A stretch of 64,000 nucleotides of DNA from Porphyromonas canoris (GTDB lineage: Bacteria > Bacteroidota > Bacteroidia > Bacteroidales > Porphyromonadaceae), in assembly GCF_000769115.1 (NCBI RefSeq), contig NZ_JQZV01000013.1:922104-986103 (forward strand), read 5' to 3'. The number at the start of each line of letters is the position of its first letter. The stretch's first letter is position 1. Positions 28,013 to 37,745 of the stretch are shown in pieces. The position numbers and the translations under genes were made by a program. The notes beneath the pieces were generated by a model, which worked only from the letters and a program-made list of their open reading frames with translations, was not told the origin of the DNA and searched no databases.

Positions 28013-28588
28013 ATGATAAATGTTTTAATATTTGGTGCGCCCGGTTCGGGAAAAGGGACCCAAAGTGCAAGAATTGCCCAAACTTTTGGGCTGGAACATA
28101 TCTCTACCGGAGATATCTTGAGAAAAGAGATTGCAGACCAAACATCTCTTGGGATATTGGCGCAAGACTATATAAAGGAGGGACACCTTGTACCTGATGA
28201 AGATGTGGTAGCTATGTTGGAACACCACTTAGAAGGGAAGTTGGGCAAGGTCAAAGGTTTCATTTTCGATGGTTTCCCTCGTACCATTCCTCAAGCCGAT
28301 GCGTTGAAACGTATGCTGGCAAGGCATGATTGTGAGGTTTCTATTGTATTGGATCTTAACGTTCCGGAGGATGAGCTTATCAGAAGATTGCTGGAGCGTG
28401 GAAAGATAAGCGGTAGAAGCGATGACAACCTTGAGGCCATAAAGTCTCGTCTTGTCGTATATAACAATCAGACTTTTCCACTGAAAGAGTATTTCAGAAA
28501 GGAAGGTACTCTTACTCCCATAAATGGTTTGGGAGAGATGGATGACATCTTTGCATCCATATCCGAAGCAATAGACAGTGTATTATAA
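28013..28588 (+). CDS. adk: Adenylate kinase
   Basis: The protein has 191 residues. The P-loop GAPGSGKGTQS lies at about 8-18, THISTGDIL-type AMP site GLEHISTGDILRKE near 28, and FDGFPRTIPQAD near 85. The LID region is short (RGKISGRSDDN), so this is the short-form enzyme without a zinc LID. It balances adenine nucleotides. The gene lies between hpt and obg with a 21-bp gap to obg. Confidence 0.96.
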   Translation: MINVLIFGAPGSGKGTQSARIAQTFGLEHISTGDILRKEIADQTSLGILAQDYIKEGHLVPDEDVVAMLEHHLEGKLGKVKGFIFDGFPRTIPQADALKRMLARHDCEVSIVLDLNVPEDELIRRLLERGKISGRSDDNLEAIKSRLVVYNNQTFPLKEYFRKEGTLTPINGLGEMDDIFASISEAIDSVL

Positions 28589-28609
28589 AGAGCAAAAGAA
28601 GTTTTTCCT

Positions 28610-29764
28610 ATGGCAGAATCCAATTTTATAGATTACGTAAAGATCTATTGCAAATCCGGAAAGGGAGGGCGTGGTTCTGCCCATTTCAGGAGAGAAAAAT
28701 ATATCCCTAAGGGGGGGCCGGACGGAGGAGACGGCGGTAGAGGCGGTAGCATCTTTCTGAGAGGTAACCGTAACTTTTGGACGCTTCTCCACTTGAAGTA
28801 CGACAGGCATAAGGTTGCCGAAAGCGGAGAGCCGGGATCAAGCAAAAATTCCACAGGAAAAGCCGGTGCGGATATATATATAGATGTGCCGTGCGGAACA
28901 GTGGCGTATGATGCCGAAACAGGCGACTACATCTGCGAAGTGAACGATCATGATGAAGTGATTTTGCTTCTGCAAGGAGGTCGGGGCGGACTTGGGAATA
29001 CTCATTTCAAGACTCCTACCAACCAGGCACCACGTTACGCCCAACCCGGAGAACCGGCTCAGGAGAGAATGGTTATCCTACAACTCAAACTGCTTGCAGA
29101 TGTAGGCTTGGTGGGATTCCCTAATGCAGGGAAAAGTACCCTCCTCTCTTCTGTCTCTGCAGCAAAACCCAAGATTGCAAACTATCCTTTTACCACACTG
29201 GAGCCAAGCCTGGGGATTGTTTCGTACAGGGATCACAAATCTTTCGTGATGGCAGACATTCCGGGCATTATAGAGGGTGCGGCGGAAGGCCGTGGGCTTG
29301 GACTCCGTTTTTTGAGACACATCGAGAGAAATTCGGTTCTGCTTTTCCTTGTCCCTGCCGATGCGGATGATATAACCAGGGAGTATGAGATCCTGCTGTC
29401 CGAACTTGAGAAGTATAACCCCGAACTGCTTGAGAAAAATCGTGTCTTGGGAATTTCCAAGTGCGATCTTATAGATGATGAGCTGAAAGAGATGCTCTCC
29501 GAACATCTTCCGGAAGGAGTAAAGACCGTCTTTTTCTCCTCCGTTTCCGGGCAGGGATTGCAGCTTTTGAAAGATACGATCTGGCAAGCCATTGTGTCGG
29601 ACAACAGACACGATGTCTCTAACATTGTAAGAAAGAATATGAGAGAAGGGTTGTCGGCATCATTCCTTGAGGATGACTTCGACATGGACTCTATCTACTT
29701 TGAAGAGGAAGAAGATGAGGAGTATTATGACCCCGATGAGACCGATGTAGAAGTGGATTGGTAA
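28610..29764 (+). CDS. obg: Obg-family GTPase
   Basis: This 384-residue GTPase acts in 50S ribosome assembly and stress control. The glycine-rich Obg fold occupies residues 1-158 ([20 protein letters not shown] and [16 protein letters not shown]). The G domain follows, with G1 GFPNAGKST near 166, G3 [11 protein letters not shown] and G4 ISKCDLID. The C-terminal tail is strongly acidic and tyrosine-rich ([13 protein letters not shown]). An efficient hairpin terminator lies about 50 bp after the stop. Confidence 0.96.
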   Translation: MAESNFIDYVKIYCKSGKGGRGSAHFRREKYIPKGGPDGGDGGRGGSIFLRGNRNFWTLLHLKYDRHKVAESGEPGSSKNSTGKAGADIYIDVPCGTVAYDAETGDYICEVNDHDEVILLLQGGRGGLGNTHFKTPTNQAPRYAQPGEPAQERMVILQLKLLADVGLVGFPNAGKSTLLSSVSAAKPKIANYPFTTLEPSLGIVSYRDHKSFVMADIPGIIEGAAEGRGLGLRFLRHIERNSVLLFLVPADADDITREYEILLSELEKYNPELLEKNRVLGISKCDLIDDELKEMLSEHLPEGVKTVFFSSVSGQGLQLLKDTIWQAIVSDNRHDVSNIVRKNMREGLSASFLEDDFDMDSIYFEEEEDEEYYDPDETDVEVDW

Positions 29765-29815
29765 CTCTTATGGATCCCTTCCCAAAGAGTCTTTATCTAC
29801 ATGCTCGATAAAAAT

Positions 29816-29861
29816 ATTTGAGGAGGCTTGTTGCTTTAACAAGTCTCCTCAAATGTTTTTT
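29816..29861. terminator. Bidirectional terminator between obg and waaA
   Basis: The long stem has arms ATTTGAGGAGGCTTGTT and AACAAGTCTCCTCAAAT, one mismatch, a short loop, a T-tract to the right and an A-tract to the left. It can serve convergent obg and waaA. Confidence 0.9.
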
Positions 29862-29978
29862 GACCTTCTTGATCTTTATGGAATAGCTTCTTTGATGCAC
29901 TTTCCGAAGCTGTCCGAGAACCTTTCTCCGGAAATCCTTATGGACTTTCCGCTGATTCCTATATAGCTTTCATCATAT

Positions 29979-31262
29979 TTATCGGCTGTTAAACCGGTTT
30001 TCCAATGTATCGGAAATCTTTGCAAAAATAGCGTCTGTGGCTCCCTTGTTTGCGGATAAATATCTTTCAGCTCTGTCTCCTGCTGTTTGGCGGTAATCTT
30101 TATCGGAGATGAGTTTTGCCATAAGCAGGTCTGCCTCCTCCTTGGATGCGATGGAGAAACCACCTCCTTCTTTTAGGAGAGAGACTGCTTCCCTGAACTT
30201 ATGATATTTAGGACCAAACACGACGGGTGCTCCAAATGCTATTGCTTCGAGCGTGTTGTGTATCCCTTTCCCAAAACCACCTCCTACGTAGGTAATGTCC
30301 GCATATCTGTACAGCGAAGAAAGAAGTCCGTAACCATCTATGATAAGGGCTTTGGCATTGGCTATCTCTGCTTCGAATGGTTTGTGGGAGAGATAGACCA
30401 GATTGGACTTCCCGATGAGCTCTTCCAAATGGGACAAATGCTTTTCATGAACTTCATGTGGGGCAATGATAAGTCTTATATTATCAAGAGTGAGAAGATA
30501 GGGCAGGATGATCTTTTCGTCCTCTTCCCAACTGCTTCCGATGACCAAAACAAGTTGCCCTTTTCGCTTGGCATCTTCCCTGAGATACTCGGCTTCTTTT
30601 ATCTTTTTCGGTTGAGCTGCTATCTGACACACTCTGTCTGCTCTCGTATCTCCGGCTATGGTAATTTTATCGTTGCTTAGACCGATGCTTTTGAGCAGTT
30701 GCAAGGAGTTCTCATCCTGCACAAAAAGATGATCATACAGCCTTAGAGCCTCTTTGAACTCTCTTCCCCAAGATTTGAAAAAGACCTGTTTGGGGCGGAA
30801 AATGGCAGAAACCAAGAATACGGGAACTCTTTTTTGATGCAATATAGAGATGGTATTGAGCCAAAATTCATACTTTACAAAGAGTGCTATCGTTGGATTC
30901 AGAGTCTCTATAAAGGTCTTCAGCTCCGGAGATGTGTCTGCCGGAAGATAGGTTACAATATCGGCTAATGGCGTGTTACAGCGCACATCATATCCAGAAG
31001 GAGAGAAGAACGTCAGCACAACCTCTGCTTCCGGAAGATCTTTTCTTATCCGCTCCAAAAGAGGATGCCCTTGCTCGTACTCTCCCAAAGAGGAGACATG
31101 CATCCATATCGTTGGCACTCCTTTTTTTCTCTTCTGTTCAAGATCGGAAAGAGCATGCCGCCTGCCTTGTATCATCTTTTTTGCTTTCGGATGCCAAGGA
31201 GAGATCAGCCGAAGAAGAGTGAAGTAAGCCTTTACTCCGGTATTGTATAAGACACTACTCAT
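29979..31262 (-). CDS. waaA: 3-deoxy-D-manno-octulosonic acid transferase
   Basis: This 427-residue membrane-anchored glycosyltransferase adds KDO to lipid A precursor. The N-terminal anchor covers about 1-22. WMHVSSLGEYEQGHPLLERI is the acceptor site near 52. LFVKYEFWLN lies near 127. FGKGIHNTLEAIAFGAPVVFGPKYHKF near 335-362 is the CMP-KDO site. Its ATG shares one base with the gltX stop (TAATG), so translation is coupled. About 100 bp follow the stop before the shared terminator. Confidence 0.94.
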   Translation of the reverse strand: MSSVLYNTGVKAYFTLLRLISPWHPKAKKMIQGRRHALSDLEQKRKKGVPTIWMHVSSLGEYEQGHPLLERIRKDLPEAEVVLTFFSPSGYDVRCNTPLADIVTYLPADTSPELKTFIETLNPTIALFVKYEFWLNTISILHQKRVPVFLVSAIFRPKQVFFKSWGREFKEALRLYDHLFVQDENSLQLLKSIGLSNDKITIAGDTRADRVCQIAAQPKKIKEAEYLREDAKRKGQLVLVIGSSWEEDEKIILPYLLTLDNIRLIIAPHEVHEKHLSHLEELIGKSNLVYLSHKPFEAEIANAKALIIDGYGLLSSLYRYADITYVGGGFGKGIHNTLEAIAFGAPVVFGPKYHKFREAVSLLKEGGGFSIASKEEADLLMAKLISDKDYRQTAGDRAERYLSANKGATDAIFAKISDTLENRFNSR

Positions 31263-32809
31263 TATTGCTTGAGAGATCCTATTGTATCTATCGCTTTTTC
31301 TATTCTTGCCAGTGTCTCATCTTTCCCAATGAACTCAAGAATGTCGAATAGATGAGGTCCTTGAAGAGCTCCTACAAGGCTAAGACGAAGAGGATTCATA
31401 ATGCCTCCGAGGTTGAATCCCTTTTCAGTGATGAACGACTTGAGCGTATCTTCCAAATGAGCCGACTTCCAATCTGTTATTGAAGTAAGACAAGAGTACA
31501 CTTCTTGCAGCTGAGCAAGAGTGTCTTCCTTCCACCTTTTTTTGATAGCACTTTCGTCATAAGAGGTTGGTGCGACAAAGAAGAAAGAGATAAGAGCCGG
31601 GAGATCCGAAAGCAACGTTATACGATCTTTTATGATCTCGGTGGCTGCAGCCAGTCTATCTTCATCATAAGGAAGATTGGCTCTTTCTATGTGAGCCTTT
31701 GCAAGCAATACAATATCTCTTCCGGAGAGTTCTTGGATATATTTATGATTGAACCATTTTCCTTTTTCGTAGTCAAACTTAGCGCCACTCTTGGAACATT
31801 TTTTCAGATCGAACGAGTCTATCAACTCTTTCATTGAGAATATCTCCTGATCTGTTCCCGAATTCCAACCCAACAGAGCAAGGAAGTTGACAACAGCATT
31901 AGGGAGATACCCGCTTTCTCTATAGCCTGAACTTATGGCTTGAGTAACTGGATCCGTCCAAAGCAAAGGGAATACGGGGAATCCGAGTCTGTCTCCATCT
32001 CTTTTGCTTAGCTTGCCATTGCCTTCAGGTTTAAGCAGTAGAGGCAGGTGGGCAAACTGAGGCATGGTATCTTCCCATCCGAATGCACGATATAATAATA
32101 CGTGCAAAGGTGAGGATGGCAACCACTCTTCACCGCGAATGACATGACTTATCTCCATGAGATGATCATCTACGACATTTGCCAAGTGGTAGGTCGGAAG
32201 ATCATCTGCACTTTTATATAACACTTTGTCATCAAGAACAGAAGAGTTGATGACTACCTCTCCTCTGATGATGTCATTGACTGTTATATCAACATCCGGC
32301 TCTATCTTCAAACGCACGACATACTGAGTACCATCTGCTATCAACTTCTTTACCTCTTCTTCTGTAAGAGATAGAGAGTTTCTCAAAGAAAGACGATTTT
32401 GGGCGTCATACTGGAAGTTCGGAATTTCGGCTCTGTATTTCTCCAACTCTTCAGGGGTATCGAAAGCATAATAAGCCTTTCCCTCTGAAAGGAGTTGTCC
32501 TACATAGTTCCTGTATATATCGCGACGCTCACTTTGACGATAAGGAGCATGAGGACCTTCCGGCGTAGTCCCGATACCTTCATCTATCTCTATACCCAAC
32601 CAGTGAAGTGCTTCTATGATATAATCTTCTGCTCCAGGAACAAACCTATGGCTGTCTGTATCTTCTATCCGAATAATCATATCTCCCCCGTTTTGACGAG
32701 CAAAGAGATAGTTATATAAGGCTGTTCTGGCACCACCTATGTGCAGAGGGCCTGTCGGACTTGGAGCAAAACGTACTCGAACTCTTCTATCTATGTTGTT
32801 ATTTTTCAT
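31262..32809 (-). CDS. gltX: Glutamyl-tRNA synthetase
   Basis: This 515-residue class I synthetase has [20 protein letters not shown] with the HIGH-type motif near 13. The KMSKS-type loop is [15 protein letters not shown] near 262. The length includes the C-terminal anticodon-binding domain. It is co-transcribed with waaA through a TAATG junction. A candidate -7 box lies 35 bp upstream. Confidence 0.97.
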   Translation of the reverse strand: MKNNNIDRRVRVRFAPSPTGPLHIGGARTALYNYLFARQNGGDMIIRIEDTDSHRFVPGAEDYIIEALHWLGIEIDEGIGTTPEGPHAPYRQSERRDIYRNYVGQLLSEGKAYYAFDTPEELEKYRAEIPNFQYDAQNRLSLRNSLSLTEEEVKKLIADGTQYVVRLKIEPDVDITVNDIIRGEVVINSSVLDDKVLYKSADDLPTYHLANVVDDHLMEISHVIRGEEWLPSSPLHVLLYRAFGWEDTMPQFAHLPLLLKPEGNGKLSKRDGDRLGFPVFPLLWTDPVTQAISSGYRESGYLPNAVVNFLALLGWNSGTDQEIFSMKELIDSFDLKKCSKSGAKFDYEKGKWFNHKYIQELSGRDIVLLAKAHIERANLPYDEDRLAAATEIIKDRITLLSDLPALISFFFVAPTSYDESAIKKRWKEDTLAQLQEVYSCLTSITDWKSAHLEDTLKSFITEKGFNLGGIMNPLRLSLVGALQGPHLFDILEFIGKDETLARIEKAIDTIGSLKQ

Positions 32810-32843
32810 AAACGAACTGTTTTATATGTATAATCACGGATCA

Positions 32844-32851
32844 CAAAGGTA
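32844..32851 (-). promoter_or_regulatory. Candidate -7 element for gltX-waaA
   Basis: TACCTTTG on the minus strand, 35 bp upstream of the gltX ATG, matches TAnnTTTG. Confidence 0.65.
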
Positions 32852-32885
32852 GTTATTACTGATGATATGAGTGTTATAGGGACTA

Positions 32886-34175
32886 CTAAAAACGAGTAGT
32901 TGCTCCACCTCCTCCAGATCGTCCTCCCCCGAAGCCACCTCCAAAGGAACCTCCACCTCCTCTAAATCCTCCAACAGCCCCAATTGCTGCTCCGAGTGCC
33001 GCAGAAGATGCAGAGGATAATCGAGGAGCCTTATCCTCCTTGGTGTGTTTGCAGTATAAGCAGAAGTATGTTGTATATATGTAGTTTGGGGTAATAGAGG
33101 TATTTTCTTTTCTCATTGTTATACCTTTACAATTGGGACATTGTATGTATGGTGAGTATTTAAGAGTCCCATATACCTCTTTATTATTACAAAATCGGCA
33201 TGTTGCCGCTATGTATGATACGGATCCGATATTTTGTTCGATACTCTCCTTTGTCGTAAGATACGGAAGCACTTCATTGGGAGTACGATGAAGTGTAATA
33301 CTATTGTCCGTGTGGCATGCAACGCATTTCTGCATCTGAGAAGATAGCTTCTTTTTATAGACGAAAATCCAAAGTAACTTATAATAAAGAACTACGGGAA
33401 GAAAAAGTATAGCAAACAGACTTAGAAATAATCTTTTCGCCGTCAACTCCGCTTTCAGATAACGCTCCACGGGAGTTCTTCCATCTCCACCCTTGATATT
33501 GGCACCGGTTATCAGAAACATTAAAAGAAATCCCGAAATGTATGAAATAAGAAAACCATACTTTATGATAGTCCAATACAGCTGTAGTTCTTTATCATCC
33601 CAGACACTCGGAGTCCTAACAGTAAAAGATTTTGTGGTGGAGTCATACTCCTCTCTCAAGTTCTTTTCTATAGATTTTATTCCCTCTATTATCGCTTTAT
33701 CAGGATTTCCAGCCTTTAGATAAGGTATCATATCTTCTTTCTGTATCATATAACAGAGAGCATCAGGCAGTACATGCTCCAACCCATAACCTACTTCAAA
33801 TGATATTCCTCTCTCTTCTGGCTTGTAAACATATAGTATCACCAGCCCATTATCATCACTCTTAGAGCCAACTCCCCATGTATTTAGGATATTGTGTGCA
33901 AAGCTTTGCAGATCCTGCCCATCAATGCTTTCCAATATCACTATTGCTATCTCGACGCCCATCTCTTCTCGGATATTACCTATCAGTTGATTGGCTTCAT
34001 TATAGGCCGAAGGGCTCAAAAGCTTCGACTCATCTGTTATATACAGAGAGGCATCCGCTTTCTGAACATTCTTGACATCATCAACATTCCTTATCGTTTG
34101 AGCATTCAAGAAAGATGTATTCAGAACAAGAAGCAGAAAAAAGAGAGATTTAAGTTTGGAATGAAAACAACTCAT
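32886..34175 (-). CDS. TPM-domain membrane protein with cysteine-pair region and Gly-rich tail
   Basis: The protein has 429 residues. The signal peptide is about 1-25 (LFFLLLVLNTSFLNAQ). A TPM domain covers about 40-165 (LLSPSAYNEANQLI and EVGYGLEHVLPDALCYMI). Two membrane helices lie near 207-225 and 250-270. A cytosolic-looking region then has four CxxC-type pairs (CVACH, CRFCN, CPNC, CLYC), suggesting two zinc ribbons. The tail is almost pure glycine with FRGGGGSFGGGFGGG. It resembles YgcG-type proteins with added zinc ribbons. It is 110 bp downstream of lemA with a terminator between; the function is unknown. Confidence 0.85.
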   Translation of the reverse strand: MSCFHSKLKSLFFLLLVLNTSFLNAQTIRNVDDVKNVQKADASLYITDESKLLSPSAYNEANQLIGNIREEMGVEIAIVILESIDGQDLQSFAHNILNTWGVGSKSDDNGLVILYVYKPEERGISFEVGYGLEHVLPDALCYMIQKEDMIPYLKAGNPDKAIIEGIKSIEKNLREEYDSTTKSFTVRTPSVWDDKELQLYWTIIKYGFLISYISGFLLMFLITGANIKGGDGRTPVERYLKAELTAKRLFLSLFAILFLPVVLYYKLLWIFVYKKKLSSQMQKCVACHTDNSITLHRTPNEVLPYLTTKESIEQNIGSVSYIAATCRFCNNKEVYGTLKYSPYIQCPNCKGITMRKENTSITPNYIYTTYFCLYCKHTKEDKAPRLSSASSAALGAAIGAVGGFRGGGGSFGGGFGGGRSGGGGATTRF

Positions 34176-34220
34176 TGGTCAGATTGAGGTTTATATGATA
34201 AAAACAGGCACGTTTAATAT

Positions 34221-34266
34221 CTAAAAATGCTAAGCAAGAAGGTTTAGATCTTCATGCTTAGCATTT
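34221..34266 (-). terminator. Terminator downstream of lemA
   Basis: On the minus strand AAATGCTAAGCATGAAG pairs with CTTCTTGCTTAGCATTT, followed by a short T-run. It lies between lemA and the TPM gene, so read-through would be needed for an operon. Confidence 0.8.
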
Positions 34267-34285
34267 CCTTAAGAGGATAGCCCTA

Positions 34286-34873
34286 TTAAAACTGCACTTC
34301 CGGAGCAACATCCGCTCCTTCTTTAGCTTCAAAAAGAGGCTTTACTCCAAATCCGAATATACTTGCAACCAAGTTTTTGGGGAACTTTCGGATGTATTGA
34401 TTATAATTCTTTACAACATCATTGAATCTAGCTCTCTCTACAGTAATGCGATTCTCTGTCCCTTCCAACTGCACTTGAAGCATTTTGAAATTCTCGTTTG
34501 CCTTAAGATCCGGATATGCTTCAACTGAAACAAGAAGCCTGCTCAAGGCACTGGAAAGTTCACTTTGTTTTGCCATGAACTCTTCCATATCCTTAGCCGT
34601 TAAGTTCTCAGGATCAACTTTGACTTGAGTGGCACTCGCTCTTGCTTGGATCACACTCTCCAAAGTGCTTTTTTCGTGATTGGCATATCCCTTTACGGTA
34701 TTGACCAAATTAGGTATAAGGTCGGCTCTTCTCTGGTAAACATTTTCCACCTGTCCCCAAGATGCTTTTACCTCTTCGTCCAATACAACCATTCTGTTAT
34801 ACTGACTTCCCAAATAAAATGCAAGAATGCCCAATACTACTATTACTGCAATTAACGTCTTAGATTTTCTCAT
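34286..34873 (-). CDS. LemA family protein
   Basis: The protein has 195 residues. One N-terminal membrane anchor (TLIAVIVVLGILAFYLGSQY) precedes the conserved coiled-coil LemA core: VKASWGQVENVYQRRADLIPNLVNTVKGYA near 37-66, then AYPDLKANENFKMLQVQLEGTENRI near 118 and KNYNQYIRKFP near 155. The molecular role is unknown. LemA and TPM proteins are often encoded together, as here. A -7 box is 35 bp upstream. Confidence 0.93.
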   Translation of the reverse strand: MRKSKTLIAVIVVLGILAFYLGSQYNRMVVLDEEVKASWGQVENVYQRRADLIPNLVNTVKGYANHEKSTLESVIQARASATQVKVDPENLTAKDMEEFMAKQSELSSALSRLLVSVEAYPDLKANENFKMLQVQLEGTENRITVERARFNDVVKNYNQYIRKFPKNLVASIFGFGVKPLFEAKEGADVAPEVQF

Positions 34874-34907
34874 ATTTGTTTCGTAATTTGTTAAACGATT
34901 TGTGTAA

Positions 34908-34915
34908 CAAAGATA
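34908..34915 (-). promoter_or_regulatory. Candidate -7 element for lemA
   Basis: TATCTTTG on the minus strand matches TAnnTTTG, 35 bp upstream of the lemA ATG. Confidence 0.65.
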
Positions 34916-35136
34916 GCCCTAATTTTTCAATTATTTGACTATCAAACAAGAAGCTCTATATTAGCAAAAAATAACATTATTTACATTTGGGGAGAACCTA
35001 CCTGCTACCCAACGGTTTAACATTTAGATAGAAAAATAGAGCACTACAAAGCAACCACTTACCCCTAATTTCTTGTCAGTAAGGGGTATCAAAAAAAGCA
35101 ACAAAAGGGTCATTTTTTTTTCTTCTTTATTTTCCC

Positions 35137-35144
35137 AAACTTTG
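35137..35144 (+). promoter_or_regulatory. Candidate -7 element for dnaA (one mismatch)
   Basis: AAACTTTG differs from TAnnTTTG at the first base. Transcription would start near 35151, which excludes the upstream TTG only weakly and supports the ATG at 35176. The rest of the 300-bp divergent gap from lemA shows no DnaA-box cluster. Confidence 0.45.
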
Positions 35145-35175
35145 CACTTACTAAAAGCCAAAAGTTTTGGCTCGA

Positions 35176-36570
35176 ATGATAAACTATATAGAAAGAATGA
35201 ATCATATTCTCCAACAAGTTTGGCAGCAATGTCTAAGCTACATCAGTGAAGAGATCAGCTCTCCTTCGGATTATACCCGATGGTTCGCGCCGATCGTTCC
35301 TGTTAGTTTGGAGGGTAAAAAGCTCACGCTAAGATTACCTTCGGAGCTTCATTTTGACCATATAGAGAAGCAGTATAAAGATCCGTTTAAGAGATCTCTC
35401 GAAAAGTATATTGGGGAAAATTTTGAGCTTGAATACGAAATATTTGAGGGTGTTGCCGTACCCAAATATTCTGCTGAAAAGGTAGATGTACAAGCCATAA
35501 GCACTTCTGTTAAAAATTCTGACAATTCTCAAAAATCTCCCTTTAGAACGAATCTTGAACCTCAACTCACTTTTGACTCCTATGTTTATGGCGATTCAAA
35601 TTTGATGGTATATAATGCTGCTCAAGCCATTATAGCCAATCCGGGAAGTTCTTTATTCAATCCATTGTTCATTTATGGAGCTTCAGGCGTTGGGAAAACG
35701 CATATCTTGCACGCGATAGGAAATGCTATCTTGAACTCTTATCCCGAAAAACGCGTTGTTTATGTATCGGCACAGATGTTCAAAATGCAGTATGTAGAAG
35801 CTTCTTACAGGAGAAAACGTCCGGAAGACTTCATTCAATTCTATCAGAATATGGATATTCTGCTCTTGGATGATGTCCAAGAGTTGAGAGATGCAGTAAG
35901 TACCCAGAGTGCTTTTTTCCAGATTTTCAATAATCTTAGAGCTTTAGGACGCCATATTATAATGACATCCGACCGCCCGGCCGTAGATCTTGACGGACTT
36001 GAAGAGCGTCTTTATACAAGAATGAAATGGGGGCTGACGGCTGAAATAGAGCGTCCGGATACCGAACTTAGAAAAAAGATTCTGACTCGCATGATGGGTC
36101 AGTATAACATTTCACTCCCTCAAGAGGTCTTCGATATTATTATTGCGTCAACCTCCCAAAATGTTCGAGAGTTGGAAGGCGTTACTAAAACACTCTTCGC
36201 TCACCATACTATGAGTCATAAGCCTATATCTATGGAGCTTACGACGAAGATATTGAAGCAGTATGTGAAGTATGAGAAAAAGGTTATCACAATCCAAGAC
36301 ATTGTTGAAGCTGTCTGCTCTCATTTCGATATAGAACCTCATTTATTGCAGCAGAAATGCCGAAAGCGTCAGATCGTTTTATCCAGACAGATTGCAATGT
36401 ATCTCTGCAAAGAGCTTACAGATAGCTCTTTCTCTGTTATCGGAGCAGAAGTCGGAGGGCAGGATCACTCTACTGTCATCTATGCCTGCAAGAGTATAGA
36501 AAATCTTTTGAGCACAAATGCTCCCAATATCGCAGAGGATATTGCGGAGATCAAATCTCTTTTGGTGTAG
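35176..36570 (+). CDS. dnaA: Chromosomal replication initiator DnaA
   Basis: The protein has 464 residues from the ATG at 35176; a second ATG at 35197 is possible. Domain I (VWQQCLSYISEEISSPSDYTRWF) mediates helicase contact. Domain III has Walker A GASGVGKTH near 170, Walker B ILLLDDVQEL, and a sensor II RxxEG-like segment VRELEGVTKTLF. Domain IV ends with the DNA-binding signature VGGQDHSTVIYAC near 440. No cluster of TTATCCACA boxes was seen on either side, so oriC is not evident at this locus. Confidence 0.96.
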   Translation: MINYIERMNHILQQVWQQCLSYISEEISSPSDYTRWFAPIVPVSLEGKKLTLRLPSELHFDHIEKQYKDPFKRSLEKYIGENFELEYEIFEGVAVPKYSAEKVDVQAISTSVKNSDNSQKSPFRTNLEPQLTFDSYVYGDSNLMVYNAAQAIIANPGSSLFNPLFIYGASGVGKTHILHAIGNAILNSYPEKRVVYVSAQMFKMQYVEASYRRKRPEDFIQFYQNMDILLLDDVQELRDAVSTQSAFFQIFNNLRALGRHIIMTSDRPAVDLDGLEERLYTRMKWGLTAEIERPDTELRKKILTRMMGQYNISLPQEVFDIIIASTSQNVRELEGVTKTLFAHHTMSHKPISMELTTKILKQYVKYEKKVITIQDIVEAVCSHFDIEPHLLQQKCRKRQIVLSRQIAMYLCKELTDSSFSVIGAEVGGQDHSTVIYACKSIENLLSTNAPNIAEDIAEIKSLLV

Positions 36571-36759
36571 GAAGGCATTCTTGCTTTCGCATGATACACT
36601 CAGGTTTTTCGGTAATAAGATTCACACCCATCGGAAGTAAATTATAGAATCTTTCGATGCTGCCACTCTGTTCTTTTGTAGAAAAGTCATAAAAGTATCA
36701 AGAGTTGCACTTCTCTGTTAAATCTTATTTATCCCTTCCCCCTTTTTGCTTTTTATGAC

Positions 36760-36767
36760 TACATTTG
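36760..36767 (+). promoter_or_regulatory. Candidate -7 element for the 36.8-kb lipoprotein gene
   Basis: TACATTTG matches TAnnTTTG, with a start near 36774. This excludes the longest frame beginning at 36746. The 230-bp gap after dnaA shows nothing else. Confidence 0.6.
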
Positions 36768-36802
36768 CACCCATTCCTCAAATGTATTTAGATAATAACA
36801 GA

Positions 36803-37654
36803 ATGATTATGATCAGAAAGATAGCAACATTGATTGCACTTATCCTTATTTTGACCTCTTGCAATGGAGATGGAAAAGAAATAAAAAGACCGGAAATAAA
36901 ACAGAAGACGTATAAGAATCTCATATCCAAGGTAGAAAGGTTTTTAGAAAAAGAATCCATCGGAGAAAACCTCTATAAGTATGATGAAAATAACCGAGTA
37001 ATAGAAATTACCAATATTCAACGGCTAAACGGAGAAAAGGTGCTAAAATCTGCTGTCAGCTATTCAAAGGACAAAATTCTCATCGAAGAAGATGTCCTTC
37101 CTGAGGCTGAAAGCAACCTTTCGGCACCAACAAAACACGAGATTGTGCTTGATGCTTCCGGAAAGGCCACTATGCAAATAACAACACTATGTTTTCCCGG
37201 AGGAAAGGAGGAACGACGAGTGGCAGATAAATTTCAATACAATAAAACAGGACAACAAATAAGTCAAAAGACTCCTACATTCAGAGCCATAGAACGTACT
37301 TGGGCGAATGATAACTGCATTCAGAAAGATCAGATCTATTATCCAAGTAACTCTTCCGGAGAGAATTCTTCCGTATTTTTCTTTTACACGGATAAAGAGA
37401 ATAATGATACCTATCCGGATCTCAACCAGATTTGGTCTCCGGCTCCCTCTATCGAAGCTCTTTTTGCAGACGAACTCGGCTTAAGATCTTTCAAGTTGCT
37501 AAAAGACATTGAGTACACCGATACTCATACTCCTGCAAAAAGTATCTCATACGAATTCGACTCGATGGGAAGAGTCGTTCTCATAACGGTTGTGAGAAAA
37601 AGTAAAACAGGTAAATACCCCAGATCCATCTATAAAATCTCCTACAAGGGATAG
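36803..37654 (+). CDS. Hypothetical lipoprotein
   Basis: The protein has 283 residues from the ATG at 36803, chosen to follow the likely transcription start and to give a compact lipoprotein signal (TLIALILILTSC, then NGDGKE). Another ATG at 36809 is equally possible. Repeated YD or RHS-like strands such as LYKYDENNRVIEI, DKFQYNKTGQQISQ and SYEFDSMGRVVLI resemble beta-rich surface proteins with DUF4595-type folds. No catalytic motif is visible. It is followed by a separately promoted PepSY-like gene. Confidence 0.75.
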   Translation: MIMIRKIATLIALILILTSCNGDGKEIKRPEIKQKTYKNLISKVERFLEKESIGENLYKYDENNRVIEITNIQRLNGEKVLKSAVSYSKDKILIEEDVLPEAESNLSAPTKHEIVLDASGKATMQITTLCFPGGKEERRVADKFQYNKTGQQISQKTPTFRAIERTWANDNCIQKDQIYYPSNSSGENSSVFFFYTDKENNDTYPDLNQIWSPAPSIEALFADELGLRSFKLLKDIEYTDTHTPAKSISYEFDSMGRVVLITVVRKSKTGKYPRSIYKISYKG

Positions 37655-37697
37655 AGGAAAAGCTTGAATAATTCAAATTCTTTTCAGATTTGAGTCC

Positions 37698-37705
37698 TAC
37701 ATTTG
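37698..37705 (+). promoter_or_regulatory. Candidate -7 element for the PepSY-like gene
   Basis: TACATTTG matches TAnnTTTG, about 40 bp upstream of the ATG at 37746. Confidence 0.65.
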
Positions 37706-37745
37706 TGGTCATATAATTCGTAATTCATAAAAACAGACTACAAAC

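Noticed and set aside
29876..30163. 95-codon minus-strand ORF overlapping the end of waaA
   Set aside because: Most of it is a shadow of waaA in another frame. The last 34 codons beyond the waaA stop look protein-like but have no start of their own.
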